A stretch of 64,000 nucleotides of DNA from Phototrophicus methaneseepsis (GTDB lineage Bacteria > Chloroflexota > Anaerolineae > Aggregatilineales > Phototrophicaceae), in NCBI RefSeq assembly GCF_015500095.1, contig NZ_CP062983.1:682001-746000 (forward strand). The letters run 5' to 3'. The position numbers were made by a program, and so were the translations under genes. Below, piece by piece: positions 59,458-64,000 of this stretch (position 1 is the first letter of the stretch; each line of letters opens with the position of its first letter). Below the pieces are notes generated by a model. That model saw only the letters and a list, made by a program, of their open reading frames with translations. It ran no database searches and had not been told where the DNA came from.

Positions 59458-60450
59458 TTAACCTATTTCTTGCGTGAACAACCAATCGTGGATGATCTCT
59501 GCAGAATGCCGATAGCTGGCTTCGGTCATCAAATTATGGCCTGAGTTGGGTATGACAGCGTGTGTAGCGCCATAGAGCGCGGCTGTGCTGCGATGCCCTT
59601 GTAAGCTGCAAACCGCGTCTCTTTCGCCAGAGAGCAGCAGCATAGGCGTCCTGACATTGTGCGGCGGGTACCAGAAAGGCGGGTTGTGCTGGTACACAGC
59701 CAAGGCCGATTCATTATCCAGGCACGCGTGCAATTCCTCCGGCGTCATACGGGCATTCTCTGTAATGAGGGCCTCGGCGGCATGACGTGGGCTGCGCACC
59801 CAATTGCCTGCGCTCCATTCCAGGGACGTGAGCGGCACGACCAGCGGGTCCCGCTTAACGAGCAGGGGCAGCCCCTCGTAGAAGGAGCTGCGCGCCGTCC
59901 ACGGCGCAACCAGGACCACAGCCGGCAGGTCATCCCCAACATACTTGAGGTACCACTGCGCCAGTGCCCCGCCCATGCTGTGCCCCATCAGGATGGGCTT
60001 ATGCGGCATGCGCTCGATCTCATCCATCAAAAAGCGCAGGTAATAATCCAGCGTACACAGCCAGATAGGGCGTTGAGGCAAAGACCTGGCATGCCCTGGT
60101 AAACTGTGCGCGTGAGATTCCCAACCCCAGGTGGCTAAGAGTGCCTGCCACGCATCCCAACACCAGGCACCATGCCACATACCATGCTGCATGATAATCG
60201 GCGTTTCGTAGCGGCGTTCATGGGGCGTATAAGTGATACGCTCAATGCCATTTTCAATGCGATGATGAACGGTATAAGATTCATAACGTACAGTCTGTTC
60301 GTGGAGGAGCGCCTTTGAAGATGCCAGATTGCGGCTCTGGGAAATCGTCGCTTTGACGTCGCGCGATGCCAGATACCCCAGGGCGAACGCTTGCTGACCC
60401 AGGGCATACAAGGCCGCGACCTTCAGTAATCTGCTGATTTCTTTTGCCAT
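59458..60450 (-). CDS. Alpha/beta hydrolase
   Basis: The 330-residue product starts at ATG 60450; a frame to 60489 exists but would reach into the preceding terminator. It shows the full triad: Ser158 in ILMGHSMGGALAQW, Asp278 in LLLSGERDAV and His305 in IPNSGHNLMTE, with the HGMWHGAWCWDAW oxyanion-loop region at about 89-101. A hydrophobic N-terminus (VAALYALGQQAFALGYLA) may associate it with the membrane. Substrates in this family (esters, lipids, haloalkanes) cannot be told apart from sequence. It lies just downstream of the 85-residue protein gene but behind a terminator. Confidence 0.9.
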   Translation of the reverse strand: MAKEISRLLKVAALYALGQQAFALGYLASRDVKATISQSRNLASSKALLHEQTVRYESYTVHHRIENGIERITYTPHERRYETPIIMQHGMWHGAWCWDAWQALLATWGWESHAHSLPGHARSLPQRPIWLCTLDYYLRFLMDEIERMPHKPILMGHSMGGALAQWYLKYVGDDLPAVVLVAPWTARSSFYEGLPLLVKRDPLVVPLTSLEWSAGNWVRSPRHAAEALITENARMTPEELHACLDNESALAVYQHNPPFWYPPHNVRTPMLLLSGERDAVCSLQGHRSTAALYGATHAVIPNSGHNLMTEASYRHSAEIIHDWLFTQEIG

Positions 60451-60472
60451 ACATAGCCCCACAGGCGCTATC

Positions 60473-60500
60473 AAAAAGGCACAGATCACTGTGCCTTTTT
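60473..60500 (-). terminator. Rho-independent terminator after the 85-residue protein gene
   Basis: AAAAAGGCACAG (60473-60484) pairs perfectly with CTGTGCCTTTTT (60489-60500) around a 4-base loop. Read leftward it ends the small gene and separates it from the hydrolase gene. Confidence 0.9.
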
Positions 60501-60519
60501 GCGTACGTCTTTTATTGCG

Positions 60520-60777
60520 CTATTGTGCTTCGAAGGTGCCCGTTTGCTGGACGTCAACGCGCTCGCCTTCAAGGTCGCGCGGCAGGACGTCACCTGGGGC
60601 AAGTTGTGATTCCGGCAGCTTCACGACGACCATCACAACAACGGCTGGCGTCTCTGTATAAACACCATTTTTCATCGCCAGCCCCACGCCCGTGCCAATC
60701 ACGTTCGGGTAAGTCATCAACTGATCGCTATATTTGGTCTGTAAGCTGGTCAAACGCTTCATGATCTCATCAGACAT
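60520..60777 (-). CDS. Small conserved-looking protein, peptidase-prodomain-like
   Basis: The 85-residue product starts at ATG 60777 with GGAGGG upstream. It reads MSDEIMKRLTSLQTKYSDQL, then PNVIGTGVGLAMKNGVYTE, VVVMVVVKLPESQLAPGDVL and a C-terminal strand with VDVQQTGTFEAQ. The PNVIGTGVG and ...GVPVDVQETG-type pattern resembles the N-terminal part of trypsin-like peptidases, but here nothing catalytic follows. No signal peptide. It may be a stand-alone domain or a remnant of a larger gene; the good ribosome-binding site and terminator favour a real gene. Confidence 0.7.
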   Translation of the reverse strand: MSDEIMKRLTSLQTKYSDQLMTYPNVIGTGVGLAMKNGVYTETPAVVVMVVVKLPESQLAPGDVLPRDLEGERVDVQQTGTFEAQ

Positions 60778-60908
60778 GCAACACCCTCCCTGTCCCGGAT
60801 GCCGGGGCATCCATGGTCACATTCTTAGATCGTCTTTGTTAATATTTTTTGTTCAATAACTTGTCGTCAAATCACTTATTTTAAATAGCCGTTGTTAAAT
60901 GACGGTTG

Positions 60909-61844
60909 TTAAATGGCTTTCTGGGCGAGCAGGGCTTGCGCCTGTTCACGCGTCGGCAGTGCTGGGATTGCACCGCGTTCTGTCGTCGTGATGGCCCCAA
61001 CCGCATTCGCAAAGCGCAGCAGGGCATCATAATCTGGATTATCGCCCATCTCGATCAAACTGACCAGCAGCGCCGCGACAAAAGAGTCGCCAGCCCCGGT
61101 TGTATCGACTGCTGTCACACGATAACCGGGCTGATGATATTGGGCGTCGCGGGTATAGAGCGTCGCGCCAGCAGCCCCCGCCGTTACGACGATGATTTCG
61201 GTCTGATCTCGCCATAGAGCGCGTGGGTCAAACCCGCCCGTCAAAAATTCGACTTCTTCTTCGCTGAGTTTGACGATATGAGCGTATTCAAAGCCGCTCA
61301 ACAATCCCGCGCGGGCTGCATCTTCATCCGGCCAGAGCGCCAGCCGCAGATTAGGGTCATAGGAGATGCGCAGGCCGTGTTCCTGGGCATATTGAACAGC
61401 CGCCAACGTGGCGGAGCGCTCCGGTTCATCAATGAGGGTGATGCTGCCGAAGTGGAAAATTTTGTATTTGTCGATGATGTCGTCAGCAACATCCTGGGGT
61501 GTCATCAGCATATTAGCGCTGGGATGCCGGTAAAATTGGAAGCTGCGCTCGCCATCTGCGGCCAAGGAGACGAACGCCAGCATGGTGCGGGCCTTATCGC
61601 TATAACGCAGCCCGGTCACATCAACGCCTTCAGCTTCGAGCACATCCGCCAGATAATGCCCAAAAGGATCATCGCCAACCTGCCCAATGAAGGCACTCGG
61701 TGCGCCCAAGCGTGCCACGGCGACGGCCACATTGGCCGGTGCGCCCCCTGGCGCTTTCTGGAAGCCAGAAGCTTCCCCTACCGTCACGCCGCTTTCCTGG
61801 GCGACAAAATCAATCAATAATTCTCCCATTGCAACGACGCTCAT
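60909..61844 (-). CDS. Fructokinase-like PfkB sugar kinase
   Basis: The 311-residue product has the fructokinase pattern: MGELLIDFVAQESG, then FQKAPGGAPANVAVAVARLG and IGQVGDDPFGHYLADVL, and the C-terminal signature VDTTGAGDSFVAALL with the catalytic aspartate. GGAGCGAGTTGCA precedes the ATG. It would phosphorylate fructose or a related ketose at O6 (or 2-keto-3-deoxygluconate in related branches). It stands alone between unrelated genes, so no transporter supports the sugar assignment. It is a different branch from the LacC-like and PfkB kinases of the polygalactosamine-type cluster. Confidence 0.9.
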   Translation of the reverse strand: MSVVAMGELLIDFVAQESGVTVGEASGFQKAPGGAPANVAVAVARLGAPSAFIGQVGDDPFGHYLADVLEAEGVDVTGLRYSDKARTMLAFVSLAADGERSFQFYRHPSANMLMTPQDVADDIIDKYKIFHFGSITLIDEPERSATLAAVQYAQEHGLRISYDPNLRLALWPDEDAARAGLLSGFEYAHIVKLSEEEVEFLTGGFDPRALWRDQTEIIVVTAGAAGATLYTRDAQYHQPGYRVTAVDTTGAGDSFVAALLVSLIEMGDNPDYDALLRFANAVGAITTTERGAIPALPTREQAQALLAQKAI

Positions 61845-62000
61845 TGCAACTCGCTCCTAAAAATACAGCCGCAGCACACGGCATGAATAAATCCCCGCAC
61901 CCAGATACCATTTTTGCAGGCGCGGGTATCTTTAAATTGACCATCTTAGCTTCTTCTGTTCTTAGTAGACCTACGAAGAAGCCAATAAAAACGATCGTGG

Positions 62001-62708
62001 CTATTCTTCCGGCCACCAGGGCGTACGGATGAGCAGCAGCAAGAACAGCATCGTAAAGCCCGTGATGATACCCGGTGCTGCCAATGTGATCAGCACACCA
62101 AGCCAGCCTACGAAGATGAAAACGGCACCGGACACGACCAGTGTATACAGCAACGTGAAGAAAACGACCGCGCTAACGATATGAGCCAACACCCATAACC
62201 ATGCAGCACGTGTATACAGGCGCAGCACGAGCGTCTGTAGCAAGCTCATGCCAATAATGGGCAAGCTAAAAATGAGCGTGTTAGAAAGCGCCCAGGTTCG
62301 TATATCAGGCGGGCGCACTTTAACCAGATGGGTGACTTCCGTAATGTACAAACTGGCGGAATCTTTAAGCTGCAAGCCGATGATCACAGAGCCAGCGACA
62401 CCGAGCATAGCACCTAAGATGCTCACGATCACCCACCACCGGAACTCACCGCCAAACTTCATTTGCAACAGCCAGCGCTGCATGCCGCCGATAAGCATAC
62501 CTAAAATAAAGCCGCTGCCAATCACAACCAGCGCCACATAAAACATCAGTTGGCCCTCAGTGCTCACAGGGACCCACGGCGTACTCACCAGGAACCGGGC
62601 CAACAGCGGTAAAATGATCCCTGTTGAAACAACAGAAAGCACCGCGCTGATAACCAGGCCGATGATCCATAATATGATAAAGCGTAGACTCGTCAGGAAA
62701 TAATACAT
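62001..62708 (-). CDS. Polytopic membrane protein of unknown function
   Basis: The 235-residue product starts at ATG 62708 (MYYFLTSLRFIILW); a frame to 62780 would add a non-hydrophobic leader. It has about six hydrophobic spans and two short loops, with a basic/polar segment between spans 3 and 4 (QLKDSASLYITEVTHLVKVR). No motif for transport or catalysis is seen. The gene stands alone. Function unknown. Confidence 0.8.
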   Translation of the reverse strand: MYYFLTSLRFIILWIIGLVISAVLSVVSTGIILPLLARFLVSTPWVPVSTEGQLMFYVALVVIGSGFILGMLIGGMQRWLLQMKFGGEFRWWVIVSILGAMLGVAGSVIIGLQLKDSASLYITEVTHLVKVRPPDIRTWALSNTLIFSLPIIGMSLLQTLVLRLYTRAAWLWVLAHIVSAVVFFTLLYTLVVSGAVFIFVGWLGVLITLAAPGIITGFTMLFLLLLIRTPWWPEE

Positions 62709-62780
62709 GGGGCTGCCTTTAACGCTAGCAACAACAAAGTCGCCGTGCAGGTCAGGACACAGGTGAGGATAAGCTGCCAA

Positions 62781-63138
62781 GCCGCAATATAATTTCTGAT
62801 TACTTTTTGGGTGGCGTCAGATAAAGCCACTTACTCCCTTTACTATACCATAGTTAGGCCGCCAAAGATACTGCCTCATACGAAAACATGCGATTTTTGA
62901 TTTCAGATGATCCGGCAAAAACGACGTTTGGCCTATTCGGTTCGCTTGGTGCTTTTGCAGTTTTTCCGTTCTGGATTATGATGTGTTTGAACAAGCCGTG
63001 TCACAAGGATACGAGAAGTAACAACGCTGACGAGTTTGGCAATTAGGCGCATAATAGAGATCATGATATAGATCGTGATATTGGCTCGCCATTCAGCGTC
63101 TATAACTACACATACCACAACCTGACGGAAACCCCCTG
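62781..63138. other. Intergenic stretch without a recognisable gene
   Basis: About 360 bases separate the divergent membrane-protein and GNAT genes. An open frame on the minus strand crosses into the GNAT gene but has no credible start or composition. I see a few AT-rich segments that may hold promoters, but no tRNA, hairpin terminator or repeat. Confidence 0.55.
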
Positions 63139-63660
63139 ATGGATTACCAACTTGTGCCCTTTTATTTTGATTCACCCCTGTTAATCGCGGCGGTGAAGGT
63201 CTATACACACGTCTGGACGTATCGCCTGTTTGGCGAGAGTGTGGAGTTCTTCCAGAGTAATGCGCTGCGGCCAGATTTTTATGGGTATGTGATCCAGGCA
63301 GCAGGCCAGACCGTTGGCATGGGCTTCGGGACAAAATCCGAGCCGGGCCAATGGTGGCATAACAAAGTCGCGGAAAAAGTCGGCAGCCAACACCCGGCCC
63401 TACAAAACGCGTGGGTCCTGGTGGAGCTTGCCATCTTGCCAAAGTACCGTGACCGTGGGTTGGGGCTGCGCGTACAGAACGCCCTCCTAGACGCTCAGCC
63501 GTACCCTAACGCCTTACTTTCTACCCAGACGGATAACGAAGGTGCACGCCGCTTTTATGAGCGTCATGGCTGGACGTACCTGCACCCAGGGTTCGCCTTC
63601 TTCGACGGGCACCCCGCCTTCTGCATCATGCATAAGCACCTGCCTGAAAAAGTAACCTGA
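63139..63660 (+). CDS. GNAT-family N-acetyltransferase
   Basis: The 173-residue product has a GNAT fold with the acetyl-CoA pyrophosphate-binding motif A in LAILPKYRDRGLGLRVQNAL and motif B in STQTDNEGARRFYERHGWTY. It starts at ATG 63139 with only GGAAA upstream. These enzymes acetylate amines on small molecules or proteins; the target is unknown. It is a stand-alone gene. Confidence 0.9.
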   Translation: MDYQLVPFYFDSPLLIAAVKVYTHVWTYRLFGESVEFFQSNALRPDFYGYVIQAAGQTVGMGFGTKSEPGQWWHNKVAEKVGSQHPALQNAWVLVELAILPKYRDRGLGLRVQNALLDAQPYPNALLSTQTDNEGARRFYERHGWTYLHPGFAFFDGHPAFCIMHKHLPEKVT

Positions 63661-63758
63661 TTCAAAAACATGCGTCAAAAGCAGTGACAAGGGCATCCTG
63701 GCGTCGTTAAAAAAGCTATAATAAGCCTATCAACCCACCATCATGAGGACACTTGCCC

Positions 63759-64000
63759 ATGCCGAGAGAAAGCCGCTTCTGGCGTACGGATGCCAACGGC
63801 AACCTGCTCAATGACGCGAATATCGATTTCATCAAACCACCTTTCGATACCGTCGTTGAGGATGTCGTCGCCACGTATACACGGCATATCGCCGCTGATA
63901 TTCATAGCATCTATGTGATGGCCTCTGTCGCACGGGGGATTGCAGAGGTCGGCAGCAGCGATGTCGATACCTTCGCTGTGCTGGAAGAAATGCTGGATCC
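63759..64000 (+). CDS. Nucleotidyltransferase-like protein (C-terminus beyond window)
   Basis: The reading frame starts at ATG 63759, with TGAGGAC about ten bases upstream and a TATAAT-like -10 box at 63717-63722, and is open to the window edge (about 80 residues). The visible part reads MPRESRFWRTDANGNLLNDA, then SIYVMASVARGIAEVGSSDVDTFAVLEE. The stretch SVARG followed after a few residues by SDVD matches the minimal nucleotidyltransferase motif GS-ARG-x(n)-SDxD, with Ala in place of the first Gly. The rest of the protein is not seen, so whether it is an aminoglycoside-type, toxin/antitoxin MNT or other transferase cannot be said. Confidence 0.65.
   Translation, partial: MPRESRFWRTDANGNLLNDANIDFIKPPFDTVVEDVVATYTRHIAADIHSIYVMASVARGIAEVGSSDVDTFAVLEEMLD

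Noticed and set aside
62933-63442. A 169-residue leftward frame across the gap and the GNAT gene
   Set aside because: It overlaps a well-supported acetyltransferase on the other strand, lacks a ribosome-binding site and has no recognisable fold.

Overview
The window looks like a chromosomal segment of a free-living, carbohydrate-degrading bacterium, most likely an Anaerolineae-type member of the Chloroflexota. This is inference, not proof: there is no rRNA or ribosomal protein. The clues are a FAS1 protein with (Ala-Thr-Glu-Glu) repeats, a lipoprotein with SH3 and CARDB-like domains joined by Pro-Thr-rich linkers, a PknB-like kinase with a 2TM tail, many glycoside hydrolases, ABC sugar importers without their own ATPase, and a recurrent Ala-Gln-Asp/Glu signal-peptide junction. 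I found no tRNA, CRISPR array, insertion sequence or phage integrase.

Layout. 1-1958: the 5' part of a GH36 alpha-galactosidase, cut by the window edge. 2553-10954: a two-gene unit of very large unrecognised proteins (1115 and 1599 residues), behind a promoter with tandem 11-bp direct repeats and closed by a strong terminator. 11007-17143: a potassium-type module: a UspA-like protein, an OmpR-family regulator, a KimA-like APC transporter and a KdpE/KdpD-like two-component pair, with no kdpFABC. 17420-30352: a divergent catabolic cluster. Leftward are a SIS-domain sugar-phosphate isomerase/deaminase, an ABC sugar importer and a GH114-like (endo-alpha-1,4-polygalactosaminidase family) enzyme. 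Rightward are a GH4 glycosidase, a PfkB kinase, a LacD-type aldolase, a luciferase-like oxidoreductase, an amidohydrolase, a LacC/FruK-type kinase and a DeoR repressor. Together they fit a complete route from a galactosamine polymer to triose phosphates through tagatose 6-phosphate.

30406-44826: a second glycan island. A leftward operon of two permeases, a binding protein, a GH2 enzyme, a DUF4965-type protein and an exported GH2 enzyme faces a GntR/LacI hybrid regulator and a GH38 alpha-mannosidase. Three copies of a TGTATATACA-like palindrome lie on the two divergent promoters between them.

45187-63759: a mixed region with ordinary spacing: a small AT-rich orphan, FAS1-DUF4397 surface protein, amidase, Ser/Thr kinase, secreted C39-like/TPR protein, three small STAS-like proteins, membrane proteins, a sulfotransferase with an internally duplicated N-terminal module, an SGNH hydrolase, a multi-domain lipoprotein, an alpha/beta hydrolase, a fructokinase, a GNAT acetyltransferase and, at the right edge, the start of a nucleotidyltransferase-like gene.

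The two sugar regions each pair an importer with intracellular glycosidases and a local repressor whose probable operators can be read from the sequence. The most unusual parts are the giant-protein pair, the proposed polygalactosamine pathway, and the Kdp-like signalling system attached to a KimA-type transporter.
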